This document shows, piece after piece, positions 1-7,896 of a DNA stretch of 37,991 nucleotides. The notes beneath the pieces are model-generated. The model searched no databases. It saw only the letters and a list, made by a program, of their open reading frames with translations, and was not told where the DNA came from. The position numbers and the translations under genes are program-made. The number at the start of each line of letters is the position of its first letter. The first letter of the stretch is position 1. This DNA is from Spirochaetia bacterium (GTDB lineage: Bacteria; Spirochaetota; Spirochaetia; CAKZLE01), in contig JAIPFY010000030.1 of NCBI GenBank assembly GCA_021736385.1, forward strand, positions 1 to 37,991, given 5' to 3'.

Positions 1-2
1 AG

Positions 3-212
3 CCCGATGCCGTACTTCCCGCCCATAAGACCCCGGTGAATGTAGCCTTCTACGTACTGGAAGGATCGATCAGTATCGAGATCGGGGACGAGGCACAGGT
101 CTTCACTCCCGACATGCTCATCGAGAGCCCGAAAGACATACCTCACTCCCTGACGAACATCTCAAGTGATGCCATTGCCAGGACTCTGGTGATCAAGATG
201 CCCAGACCCTAG
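3..212 (+). CDS. Cupin-domain protein, C-terminal part (5' end outside window)
   Basis: The frame is open from the window edge to a TAG at 210-212 and encodes about 69 residues. They read as the second half of a small beta-barrel cupin: a VAFYVLEGSISIEIG strand pair (cupin motif 1 region), then a turn with PHSLTN (motif 2-like His) and a closing strand. Such single-domain cupins bind metal or sugar and often serve as sugar-binding or isomerase-like accessory proteins. The specific role cannot be told from this fragment. It converges on the minus-strand sugar operon and is separated from it by a hairpin at 227-252. Confidence 0.75.
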   Translation, partial: PDAVLPAHKTPVNVAFYVLEGSISIEIGDEAQVFTPDMLIESPKDIPHSLTNISSDAIARTLVIKMPRP

Positions 213-226
213 CATAAGGAAGGGGA

Positions 227-252
227 GAAAGCCCTGCTCAGGCAGGGCTTTC
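227..252. terminator. Bidirectional hairpin terminator between convergent genes
   Basis: An 11-bp perfect stem (GAAAGCCCTGC / GCAGGGCTTTC) with a 4-nt loop lies between the stop of the cupin gene (212) and the stop of the DUF4867 gene (262). The A/T ends of the stem give a short T stretch in each direction, which fits a shared terminator for both convergent transcripts. Confidence 0.75.
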
Positions 253-261
253 GCAGGGTTC

Positions 262-930
262 CTACGTTCCTGAGACCGGATCGATCGAGAGGTTCCTGCC
301 GGTGATCTTCACATCAGCACCACGCGCTGCTGCCGGTCCGTCAGGATGTGCGAGCATCCACTTGTTCTTCATCCATCGTGAACCCTGGACATCCTTCTCA
401 AGCGGGGTGTTCGTCCCCGCCGGCAGCACGATGATCGCGATGAACTGATGCTCATCGACACGGCAGGGGGCAAGATGGAGCGTGGTCGCATAGAGCTCGA
501 CAAGGTATCCTTCAGGCACGAAGAAGAAGGAGGTCTCCGAGGAGTCCCACCCCTTGATCGGGTCGACATCCTGCAGCTTGCCGAGCATCAGCACCATGGG
601 GGTCACCGCGCCGATGATCTCACTTGACTTATGGTACTCCATACCATTGAGCTTCGTGTTGTACCCGTAACAGCAGCCTACCTGGATGGGGAACTCCCCG
701 AAGAGCTCGGTGGAGATCCTCTTTGCCGCATCAAGCGATTCGAGTTCAGGGCGGGAAGCCACATACTCTGTCCCGGAAGGGATGATGAAGAGCTCTCTCG
801 CTGTGCGGTAGAGCTCTTCGAGATCAAAGCCCTGGATCACCTCCCCGAAGGGTCTGAAGGCCCTATCGGCGACATGGTGTATCTGTTTATCGGGATTCTG
901 TTCCCGAAGTGCTTTCAGGATCGTATTCAT
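262..930 (-). CDS. DUF4867 family cupin-like protein
   Basis: This 222-residue protein matches what I know of the DUF4867 family: a conserved GYNTKLNGMEYHKSSEI block followed by VTPMVLMLGKLQDV, DSSETSFFFVPEGYLVELYATTLHLAPC and a C-terminal KNKWMLAHPD stretch. The His and Glu in MEYHKSSE and the His in TTLHLAPC would be metal-ligand candidates in a cupin-like barrel. The family has no assigned reaction that I know of and is usually found beside sugar-use genes, so a sugar isomerase, epimerase or mutarotase-like role is only inference. The start at 930 was chosen over an upstream in-frame codon because it gives an ATGA overlap with the end of the GH31 gene, indicating translational coupling. 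It is the last gene of the operon, ending at the hairpin at 227-252. Confidence 0.8.
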   Translation of the reverse strand: MNTILKALREQNPDKQIHHVADRAFRPFGEVIQGFDLEELYRTARELFIIPSGTEYVASRPELESLDAAKRISTELFGEFPIQVGCCYGYNTKLNGMEYHKSSEIIGAVTPMVLMLGKLQDVDPIKGWDSSETSFFFVPEGYLVELYATTLHLAPCRVDEHQFIAIIVLPAGTNTPLEKDVQGSRWMKNKWMLAHPDGPAAARGADVKITGRNLSIDPVSGT

Positions 931-2927
931 ACGGCAAACTCCTTGAACAGGTCCTTCCAGGATGAGCCTGCACGGTAGAATACCGGAGGCTCTCCCCAGG
1001 GGGCACTGACCGTGACCGTGCAGCCTCCCCGGTACTCGGTGCCACTCCAGAGGTGGACCCACTGATCATCGGGCAGCCGGACCTTCCAGGCTCTGCGATC
1101 AGGCTTGATCACAGGTGCTACCAGCAGATCACTCCCGTAGAGATACTGGTACGGCCAGGCTTCGAGCTCTTTGATCTCTGCAGGGTATTCGAGCTGCATC
1201 ATCCTCATGGGAGGTATCCCTGTCTGCTGATACTCTTCACTCAGTGCTTCATGATAGGGTCGCAACGCTGCGAAGACCCCGGTCATACGGGACACATGGC
1301 TCAAGAGCTCATCATCACTGTCAAACTGCACATTGTTCTGCGGTCTGTTCCCCTCGTGACTTCGCATCACCTGGGTGAATGCCGCATACTCAGCCCATCT
1401 GATCAGCAGCTCTCTGGTTCGCTTCTTCGGACCCAGGGTCGTGTATCCGCCAAGGTCTGAGTGCACATACCCGATCCCGCTCACCCCAGCTACCAGGCTG
1501 GCATTGATGGCTGAGGGGAAGCCGTCCTCACGGCTCCAGTCAACCAGTTGATCACCGGTCCAGAAACAGCTCATATAGGGGATAGCCCCGAGGGCTCCTG
1601 CTCTCATGAAGTAGATCACTTCATCTTCGAGTCCCGCTTCATGCACCGCTTCATAGTTGATTCGCGCCCAGTCTGCGGGATACCGGTTGTGGTAGGTAAG
1701 ACCGCTCTCCTGTGAGTGGAGTACCGCATCTCCTGGGATATATTCCCCGAAGTCCGCCATCCAGCCGGAGATGCCGATCTCCATCAGGTTCTTCTTGAGG
1801 ATCTCCTTGATCCAGGTGCATGCTTCGGGGTTGGTGAAGTCGACCATCATCCCCGGATCGAACGGTACATAGACCGGGTAGTTCTCCCCGTCCGGTCGTT
1901 TGATCAGATACCCCTTCCGATCTGCTTCATCGAACATGCTGCTTCCCGGGGTCAGGAACGTATTGGTATACCCGAGATACCTGATCCCCTGTGCCCTGAG
2001 TTCTTTGATGTACTCCGGCAGCTCTTCATAGAGCTTGGGGTCATACTCCCAGCACCAGCGCAACTGCTTGCCGAAGGAGGTCATGCGAATGCCCTCCCAG
2101 TCCTGACACCAGATCGCTCCGATGCGGCAGCCGGCCTGCTGGGCCTTCTTCACGCGAGAGGAGGTGATCTCCCGTCCTCCCTGCATACCCAGCCACATAC
2201 CGTCATAGGCCCACCCTGGGAGCTTCGGCTGCCGCCCGATCAGATCCGAGAGGGTCGAGAGGGCCTCTTTCAGGCTCTTCTTCGAACCGATGATGATCTT
2301 CTGCGGGATGTCCCAGCTGTAGTAGGTGTGTCTCGTCTTCTTGGAGAAGTCGAGTTTCCCATAGGCACTGCTCTCTGAGAGGAAGACCTTCCCTGTCGAG
2401 GAGATCCAGGAGGGGGCTGCGAAGTTGGTGTTGTACCAGCGGGGGAAGTGCCCGGTCTTCGCGGCGACACTGAGGGTGAACAGATCCTTCCTTCTGCCTA
2501 CCCCGGGTTCTGAGATCCACAGCGGTTCTCCGCTGCCTCTGAGATCCTGACGGTCGAAGAGTTCCCCACCTCCGTAGATGCGCTCGTCCGCTTCGGCGGT
2601 GATGTCGATCCAGAATCTGTTATATACGATCCTGTCCGCCTCGAAGGTCAGTTCAAGGCAGGCTGTCGAGGGCTGCTCGGTGATCGTAAGAACTGCCAGG
2701 TCCCCGAAGGTGACCCTGGCACTCAGCGGTTGAGAGACCGTGACCTTCGCTTCGGGCAGCAGGGTCTTCACCACCTGATGTTCATGCACATGGAACACCC
2801 CCGATTTCGAAGTGACATCGGGTCTGCCCTTACCCAGTGCGATGCAGGGGGCTTTGACAGTATGTCTGAGCAGTTCGCGATCATCACAGTAGAGTGCGAA
2901 CCCTCCGGGGATCTCGACGCATCTCAT
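927..2927 (-). CDS. GH31 alpha-glycosidase of the sulfoquinovosidase (YihQ) type
   Basis: This 666-residue protein aligns along its whole length with my recollection of E. coli YihQ, with a constant offset of 13 residues at all key positions. The nucleophile is D392 (WMADFGEY, YihQ D405) and the acid/base is D459 (GDQ, YihQ D472). Other YihQ-type blocks are present: YGGGELFDRQDLRG, EPGVGRRKD, RTRELLIRWAEY, MRSHEGNRP and a C-terminal PPVFYRAGS. Of the residues that bind sulfoquinovose in YihQ, Q262 (Q249), Q288 (Q275), W304 (W291) and Y508 (Y495) are kept, but R301, which contacts the sulfonate, is Gln (Q288), with an Arg two residues later (R290). There is no signal peptide, so it should act in the cytoplasm on an imported glycoside. 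It starts in a TAATG overlap with the preceding isomerase gene. Subfamily assignment is strong; exact substrate is open. Confidence 0.88.
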   Translation of the reverse strand: MRCVEIPGGFALYCDDRELLRHTVKAPCIALGKGRPDVTSKSGVFHVHEHQVVKTLLPEAKVTVSQPLSARVTFGDLAVLTITEQPSTACLELTFEADRIVYNRFWIDITAEADERIYGGGELFDRQDLRGSGEPLWISEPGVGRRKDLFTLSVAAKTGHFPRWYNTNFAAPSWISSTGKVFLSESSAYGKLDFSKKTRHTYYSWDIPQKIIIGSKKSLKEALSTLSDLIGRQPKLPGWAYDGMWLGMQGGREITSSRVKKAQQAGCRIGAIWCQDWEGIRMTSFGKQLRWCWEYDPKLYEELPEYIKELRAQGIRYLGYTNTFLTPGSSMFDEADRKGYLIKRPDGENYPVYVPFDPGMMVDFTNPEACTWIKEILKKNLMEIGISGWMADFGEYIPGDAVLHSQESGLTYHNRYPADWARINYEAVHEAGLEDEVIYFMRAGALGAIPYMSCFWTGDQLVDWSREDGFPSAINASLVAGVSGIGYVHSDLGGYTTLGPKKRTRELLIRWAEYAAFTQVMRSHEGNRPQNNVQFDSDDELLSHVSRMTGVFAALRPYHEALSEEYQQTGIPPMRMMQLEYPAEIKELEAWPYQYLYGSDLLVAPVIKPDRRAWKVRLPDDQWVHLWSGTEYRGGCTVTVSAPWGEPPVFYRAGSSWKDLFKEFAV

Positions 2928-4243
2928 TATTCGATGACCTCCCAGCCCTTGATCTTGGCCAGCAGTCTGAACGGCCTCACGTGATCGCCATATACTACCG
3001 ATGCATGGTGAGCGATCCCGTTATCGACGACTTTCTGCAGCACCTCTTTCACATGAGAGGTGAAACGTACTTTCATATAGGTGCCCCGCAGTTCCTTCTC
3101 CATGGGGATCACGCTTCCCTGTGTGAGGAACATCCGGTACTCGGTCCCGGCTGAATCGAGTCTCAGCACAGAGACGTCGCCATCCTTGAGCACGAAATCT
3201 GCCGTCACCCCTTTACCGCCGGCAAAGTAGGTCGACAGGGATCGGTTGCACTTGCCATCCCAGAGGTTGCACGGGGCTACGCCGCAGTGCCACAGCAGGG
3301 CAGAATCTTCTTCAAGGTCCACCTGAGAGAAGTCGAACAGGTAGGGAGTCTCCGCTCCGACTGCCTGGTGGGCGATCATCGACAGTGCACCCTCCACATC
3401 GCCTTCACAGGCAAGGATCCGTCCTTCGCTCTGAAGTATGGACATGGCGGCACAGGGGGAGATGCCGAACTCCGCTGCGAACTCAGGCCAGCATCTGATC
3501 GCCATGGCCGTGACGCCGTTCTCATCCATGAATCCGTGCAGCTTCGCGGTGAGCTCAGCCACTTTCGTGATCTGGAACTCGTTGAGTTCGCTGACATCAA
3601 AGATCTTCTCTACCTGGGCACGTCGCTGTGCGACCGTCTCCACACTTACCGGATAATCCCATACCTGAGTCAGTTCGTAATGGTTGATCAGGATGCCCAT
3701 CTGTTCATAGACGTTCAGATCATAGACACCGAGGTTGAAGAATCCCTTGGCACGATAGCCCAGGACACCGAGGCTGGTCCTCTTGAAGGCCGCATCGACT
3801 CTCACGGCATCCACCCAGTCCTCATCGATACGTTCTCCGATGTTCACCGTGTAGGTCCTGATGCCGCTCTTATAGAGGTTGGAGGCGTTGAGGTTCACTC
3901 CGCATACCGAGTTCAGTCGGATCTTCCCGCCGTTGTAGGGAAGCTCGGGGAGTCCCCAGAGCAGCAGCGGCTTGTGCAGGACCTTGTCAAGCTCAAGGAC
4001 CAGATGTCCCAGATGGAATGTCCCGCTGATCACAACCAGCCCATCGATCTCCTCTCCGGCAAGCCTGCGTGCTGCAGCTTTTGCCTCATCGACTTCTATG
4101 ACCAGTTCCTCGACAGCACAGACCTCTACGGCCTCTGTCTCCCTGATCTGTTCCAATATAGTTCTATATAAGCCTTTTGCCGCTTCAAAGTCAAACGTGG
4201 TTCGAGCAAGACAGACAACGCCTAATCGTACATTCGCTTTCAT
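2927..4243 (-). CDS. L-fucose/L-arabinose isomerase-like sugar isomerase
   Basis: This 438-residue protein belongs to the L-fucose isomerase-related group (COG2407 type). It has an N-terminal domain with LGHLVLELDKVLHKPLLLWG, and a C-terminal metal-site half with IRCWPEF, GRILACEGDVEGAL, a FDFSQVDLEEDSALLWHCG block carrying candidate acidic and His ligands, and GDHVRPF near the end. The family interconverts aldoses and ketoses through a divalent metal. Next to a YihQ-type glycosidase the natural job would be isomerising the released hexose (sulfoquinovose to sulfofructose in a sulfoglycolytic scheme); that step is inference. It is the first gene after the operator/promoter at 4267-4311, has the ribosome site AGGTAGGG upstream, and its TAA overlaps the start of the GH31 gene. 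Confidence 0.82.
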   Translation of the reverse strand: MKANVRLGVVCLARTTFDFEAAKGLYRTILEQIRETEAVEVCAVEELVIEVDEAKAAARRLAGEEIDGLVVISGTFHLGHLVLELDKVLHKPLLLWGLPELPYNGGKIRLNSVCGVNLNASNLYKSGIRTYTVNIGERIDEDWVDAVRVDAAFKRTSLGVLGYRAKGFFNLGVYDLNVYEQMGILINHYELTQVWDYPVSVETVAQRRAQVEKIFDVSELNEFQITKVAELTAKLHGFMDENGVTAMAIRCWPEFAAEFGISPCAAMSILQSEGRILACEGDVEGALSMIAHQAVGAETPYLFDFSQVDLEEDSALLWHCGVAPCNLWDGKCNRSLSTYFAGGKGVTADFVLKDGDVSVLRLDSAGTEYRMFLTQGSVIPMEKELRGTYMKVRFTSHVKEVLQKVVDNGIAHHASVVYGDHVRPFRLLAKIKGWEVIE

Positions 4244-4266
4244 CGAATTCCCTACCTTGTTATAAA

Positions 4267-4311
4267 TTAGTTACACTAAGTAAGTAAAGCATGATTATAC
4301 CCGCTTGTCAA
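4267..4311 (-). promoter_or_regulatory. Promoter with palindromic operator, site A (isomerase-GH31 operon)
   Basis: Read on the minus strand, a TTGACA (4306-4311) stands 17 bp from TTTACT (4283-4288). The -10 lies inside a palindrome TTACTTAC-TTAGT-GTAACTAA (4267-4287), matching 15 of 16 arm positions of the perfect copy at 16629-16649. The same layout (TTGACA, 17 bp, TTTACT inside the palindrome) recurs before the ABC binding-protein gene. A repressor bound here would cover the -10, and the ROK protein encoded at 15333-16523 is the obvious candidate. Confidence 0.8.
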
Positions 4312-4350
4312 TGTCGGATCCCATCGATCATCCACAAAGAACGACTCTCT

Positions 4351-5460
4351 TCACAGCTGTACGATCCGCGACTCACGTGCAGAGATCCGGGCGGCCTCTG
4401 CCATGCGAAGAGACTGATACCCGTCCTGGACATCGGCGGGAAAGGGTAGATCCTCTGCGATACAGCGAGTGAACCGACAGACCAGCTCTCGTATGGCAAC
4501 AGGTTCACTCGCATCCTCTGCGAAGGTCCATACCTGTGCCTCATCCGGGGTCCCGCCGACCCTCCCCCTGCTCACGATCCCATGATAGGAGGTGCTCCCG
4601 TTATCGAGGGATGAGTAGGGCTGCTCCTTCAGACCGCACCAGATCACCTCATGCTTGCGATGGACCGTGATCTGCAGGCTGAAATCGAAGCCCGAGAGGG
4701 CGTGGGAGATCTGGAAGATCCCACCCCCCTTGAAGCTCCCGTTGATGTAGGCGATGTCCTCATAGTCGAAGTCATCATGGATGGCATCGGTAGTCACACA
4801 GTGGATCGAATCGGCCTCTTTGCCCGTGAGATAGCGGGCAAGATCGAACCAGTGGCAGGTCTCCTCGACGATCAGTCCACCTGAATACTGCTCCTGCTCG
4901 ATCCAATGCATCCATTTGTCTCTGCGAAAGGGTGTCCGGAAGTGGTAGAGCGAGAAGGCCTCCACCAGGGAGGTCGGGTCCTCGGCAAGGAGTTCCCTGA
5001 TCTTCCTGATCGCTGAGACCACCCTGAACTCATACCCGAGCGCGATCCGTCCCTCATAGGCTGCTATGAGCGGAAGCAGGGTATCTGCTTCACTCACGTG
5101 CAGGGCTATCGGCTTTTCCAGCAGGATATCTTTGTGGTGCTCCATGGCCATGATCAGATGACGGACATGCAGATAGTCCGGCGTACAGATACTCACGATA
5201 TCGACCATCGGGTCGCAGAGCACCTCTTCTATGGACCGGTAGCAGATCACACCGATCTCCTCCCATCGCTTGTCCAGCAGCTCCTGATCGAACAGCGGCT
5301 GCAGACAGAGCATACTTCCCTGGGAGAACGTCCCACCCACCTTCGAGAGCCGCTCTTCGATCAGATCACATACGGCATAGAGGGTCGCATCCTCACTCTT
5401 CAGATACCCTGCCACATGGGCCATACCGATACCCAGTCCTATCACTGCTGCCCGTCTCAT
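4351..5460 (-). CDS. Gfo/Idh/MocA family oxidoreductase
   Basis: This 369-residue protein has an N-terminal Rossmann fold (AVIGLGIGMAHVAGYL, then YAVCDLIEERL), the family's EKPIALH motif around residue 125, and the C-terminal alpha/beta domain with EETCHWFDLARYL, which carries the likely catalytic His and Asp. Family members are NAD(P)-dependent sugar or cyclitol dehydrogenases in the cytoplasm. Which carbon is oxidised cannot be told. Its start overlaps the stop of a 13-codon leader ORF (ATGA). Before the 5518-10111 insertion it would have followed the amidohydrolase gene in the same operon. Now the 5' region comes from the insert, so its present promoter is unclear. About 107 bp downstream the next operon has its own promoter. 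Confidence 0.9.
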   Translation of the reverse strand: MRRAAVIGLGIGMAHVAGYLKSEDATLYAVCDLIEERLSKVGGTFSQGSMLCLQPLFDQELLDKRWEEIGVICYRSIEEVLCDPMVDIVSICTPDYLHVRHLIMAMEHHKDILLEKPIALHVSEADTLLPLIAAYEGRIALGYEFRVVSAIRKIRELLAEDPTSLVEAFSLYHFRTPFRRDKWMHWIEQEQYSGGLIVEETCHWFDLARYLTGKEADSIHCVTTDAIHDDFDYEDIAYINGSFKGGGIFQISHALSGFDFSLQITVHRKHEVIWCGLKEQPYSSLDNGSTSYHGIVSRGRVGGTPDEAQVWTFAEDASEPVAIRELVCRFTRCIAEDLPFPADVQDGYQSLRMAEAARISARESRIVQL

Positions 5461-5517
5461 ACCCTTCTGTACCTCTTCCGCTTTCGTTGTCCGTGCATCA
5501 GATGCACCTCCTTCATG
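5423..5517. repeat. 95-bp direct repeat, copy 1 (start of the intact oxidoreductase gene)
   Basis: This stretch is identical over 95 bp to 10017-10111. It contains, on the minus strand, a strong ribosome site (AAGGAGG), the 13-codon leader ORF and the first 12-13 codons of the Gfo/Idh gene. Both boundaries are sharp: flanking bases diverge immediately on both sides. Confidence 0.97.
5457..5498 (-). CDS. 13-residue basic leader peptide ORF before the oxidoreductase
   Basis: ATG at 5498 follows a strong AAGGAGG ribosome site by about 8 nt and opens a 13-codon frame, MHGQRKRKRYRRV, that stops at a TGA overlapping the ATG of the oxidoreductase (ATGA). The oxidoreductase itself has only a weak site. 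The arrangement suggests the leader is translated and couples initiation of the downstream gene. The Arg/Lys-rich content may be meaningful or only a by-product of a purine-rich stretch. A duplicate copy lies at 10051-10092 in the second repeat. Confidence 0.45.
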   Translation of the reverse strand: MHGQRKRKRYRRV

Positions 5518-6117
5518 ACTCCTGAACAGGTCCCCGATTCGATCCAGAGCTCTTTCTCGCCTGCCGAATACCGGTGAATGCGTGTGTTCCGGCAGACGGC
5601 AAGATAGCTCTATCGATCATCATACTGAATTGTACGGTACATCTGCACCCTTGTACAGGTAGGACACACGCAGGATACCCCCGGAGAGTCCCGATCCCAC
5701 TCTCCTTGCAGAGCACAGGAGAACGCGTCGAAAACAGAAAACCCGACAGGGACCACCGCAGGGTTCAGCTGACAGCTGTTTGACAGCTGTCAGCTGAACC
5801 CTGACCGATGGTATTCTCATGCCGTTCGAATCTCTCGATCATAGTCCCCCTATCGCATCCAGCAGAGACCTGCACTGCATATCAGCAAGAGCCCTGATGC
5901 GCAGATGATGCACGGTTTCGTTTCTCTTGAGATTGCATCATACCGGCATGTGCGGTATGCTTTGTATGCGCAGCTACTGCACATGCTGTAGCTCGCGCAT
6001 CTCCTGGCGATGAGCAGAACGGGTATCACAGCCATGACCGGCAGGCTGCGGCCAAAGGCCATTCGCAGCCGTTCTCTCTACTCTGGGCAGTACTCATACC
6101 GTTTCATTGGAGGGACT
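5518..6117. other. Left arm of the insert, 600 bp without a convincing gene
   Basis: No frame here has a ribosome site and coding character. The stretch holds a 20-bp perfect inverted repeat (5759-5803) and two smaller hairpins: CATACCG/CGGTATG at 5939-5959 and AGCTAC/GTAGCT at 5972-5993. The last part, ending in TTGGAGGGACT, is the ribosome site of the SWIM gene. Confidence 0.6.
5759..5803. repeat. Perfect 20-bp inverted repeat with 5-nt loop
   Basis: Arms 5759-5778 and 5784-5803 are exact reverse complements, CAGGGTTCAGCTGACAGCTG against its complement, around a TTTGA loop. No T-run follows on either strand, so it is not a standard terminator. The arms contain nested CAGCTG palindromes. 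It may be a recombination or protein-binding structure of the inserted element. Confidence 0.85.
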
Positions 6118-7848
6118 ATGAACATAGAGACATTCAGGCAGGAAACAAACGAACGGATCCTGGAGCGGGGATATGATTACTGGGAATCAGGTGCGATACA
6201 GGAGCCAGTTCACATTGAAGGTACCAAGTACACCGCAGTTGTCATGGGCAGTGAAGCGTATCAGGTCAGTATCGAGCTGGACAAGCAGGGTACTATCACG
6301 CATTCCTGTACCTGCCCGTATGATTTCGGTCCGGTCTGCAAGCATGTCATCGCTCTGCTGTTCGAAATCGAAGATCGAGAGCTTCTGGGGGCCGGAGAGA
6401 GAGAACAGGCTGCAGAGGGTACTGCCGGGAATGCCCCGCACAGACTCGAGGACATCCTGAAAACTATGAACGCCAAAGAACTGCAGACTCTGATCCTTGA
6501 GCATATCCGACAGGATCCCTCCTGGGAACATGAGCTGCTGGGAAGGTACAGTACATCAGATGATGACAGCTTTCACCATTATTATGCCATGCTTGACGAA
6601 CAGATCGATCCATACAGGAACCGGAACGGGTTCATTGACTACTACCATGCATGGGAAGCTGGAAGCCAAGCCTCTGCGATGGTGGAACGGGCACGAGTAC
6701 TGATCGGGGATCAGGAATTCGATCAGGCGATCCCCATGCTTCAAGCCGTCTACACAGTGATGATGGAGATCATTGAAGAGACTGACGACTCTGATGGCTC
6801 TATCGGTGATGCGATCGAAGACACGATCGACTGCTTTCAGACCATGGCGGACCTTCCTCGCCTGCCGCAGGAGGTTCGAATCAGGCTCTTTTCTCTGCTC
6901 TCTGACCCCGAGTTTCTCACAAACATGAAAGATTACAGCTGGGATTCCCGTATTCTGAGCATACTTGCCAGCCTTGTACATACCATGGACGAGGAACAGC
7001 AGCTGCTGTGGCTGCTCGAATCCGAGTATGGCTTCACTGCCGATGGTACGGATCCGGAAGCCAACGAGCAGAGTACCTGGGGCTGCTCCTTCAACGCTGA
7101 GAAGGCAGCGAAGATCACACTCGAGCTCTTTCGACGACGGAAGACTCCTGCAGAAGTAGAAGCATTCATCAACGCCCACACCTATATACCAACGTTTCGC
7201 AGACTCGTACTGAAGCAGCTGCTGGAAGAGGGTGACTATCACCAGTTGTACCAGAAGGCTGAAGAAGGAATCATACACGATGAACGCTTCTCCGGTCTGG
7301 TATCTGAGTGGAGAGGATGGATACTCAAAGGAGCTCAGGCTGCAGGAGATACCCAACGGGTACAAGCTTCGGCATGGAAACAGCTGCTGCTCGATTCGCG
7401 ACCGGGGACTACGGAACTGCTTGATATCCTGAAAACCACGACCTCGACCGAACAGTGGCCGGAGATGCGTGAGAAGCTGTTCACAGAGATAGCCGAACAA
7501 GACCAATTCCATTACAGGCGGATACCCTTCTATATCCATGAAGAGCTGTTCGACCGGCTCTGGACTGCTGTCAAAGAACGTCCCAGTATCAGAGTATTCC
7601 TTGAGTATGGACAGTATCTGCTTCCTCATTACCACAAAGAGATGGCTAACCTGGCTGAAGGGCTTGTGCTTACACGGCTTTCACAGGCAAGCAGTCGACC
7701 GGTCTATGCCGAGGCGGTACTGCTGCTGAAGCTGCTCCGGGACCATGGGGCGAAACAACAGGCAGAAGCCATAGCCTCCCGGTTGCTGACATGCTACTCA
7801 AACCGCCCGGCGATGCGTGACGAACTACGCAAAGGGGGCTTCCAGTAA
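6118..7848 (+). CDS. SWIM zinc-finger protein with helical repeat region
   Basis: This 576-residue protein starts at the ATG behind GGAGGGACT; an upstream in-frame ATG has no ribosome site. Residues 64-76 form a SWIM zinc finger, CTC-x7-CKH (C64, C66, C74, H76), preceded by the usual beta strands (YTAVVMGSEAYQVSIEL). The rest is acidic and alpha-helical, resembling TPR/HEAT-like repeats (for example EFDQAIPMLQAVYTVMMEIIEE). SWIM domains bind DNA or protein; bacterial members of this size are mostly uncharacterised, some linked to AAA/VWA systems, which are absent here. It is the plus-strand gene of the inserted element and converges on the 623-residue gene with only 48 bp between stops. Confidence 0.85.
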   Translation: MNIETFRQETNERILERGYDYWESGAIQEPVHIEGTKYTAVVMGSEAYQVSIELDKQGTITHSCTCPYDFGPVCKHVIALLFEIEDRELLGAGEREQAAEGTAGNAPHRLEDILKTMNAKELQTLILEHIRQDPSWEHELLGRYSTSDDDSFHHYYAMLDEQIDPYRNRNGFIDYYHAWEAGSQASAMVERARVLIGDQEFDQAIPMLQAVYTVMMEIIEETDDSDGSIGDAIEDTIDCFQTMADLPRLPQEVRIRLFSLLSDPEFLTNMKDYSWDSRILSILASLVHTMDEEQQLLWLLESEYGFTADGTDPEANEQSTWGCSFNAEKAAKITLELFRRRKTPAEVEAFINAHTYIPTFRRLVLKQLLEEGDYHQLYQKAEEGIIHDERFSGLVSEWRGWILKGAQAAGDTQRVQASAWKQLLLDSRPGTTELLDILKTTTSTEQWPEMREKLFTEIAEQDQFHYRRIPFYIHEELFDRLWTAVKERPSIRVFLEYGQYLLPHYHKEMANLAEGLVLTRLSQASSRPVYAEAVLLLKLLRDHGAKQQAEAIASRLLTCYSNRPAMRDELRKGGFQ

Positions 7849-7896
7849 TAGAAGTGACTGAAGAGAACAGTGGACCATAGGGGTCAATCATGGAAC

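Noticed and set aside
927-2927. Reading the GH31 gene as a general alpha-glucosidase or alpha-xylosidase
   Set aside because: The YihQ-specific blocks and a constant 13-residue offset at catalytic and substrate residues point to the sulfoquinovosidase branch.
6556-7635. 359-codon minus-strand ORF inside the SWIM gene
   Set aside because: It is the antisense of a gene with a clear zinc-finger domain and good ribosome site; the translated sequence shows no domain.
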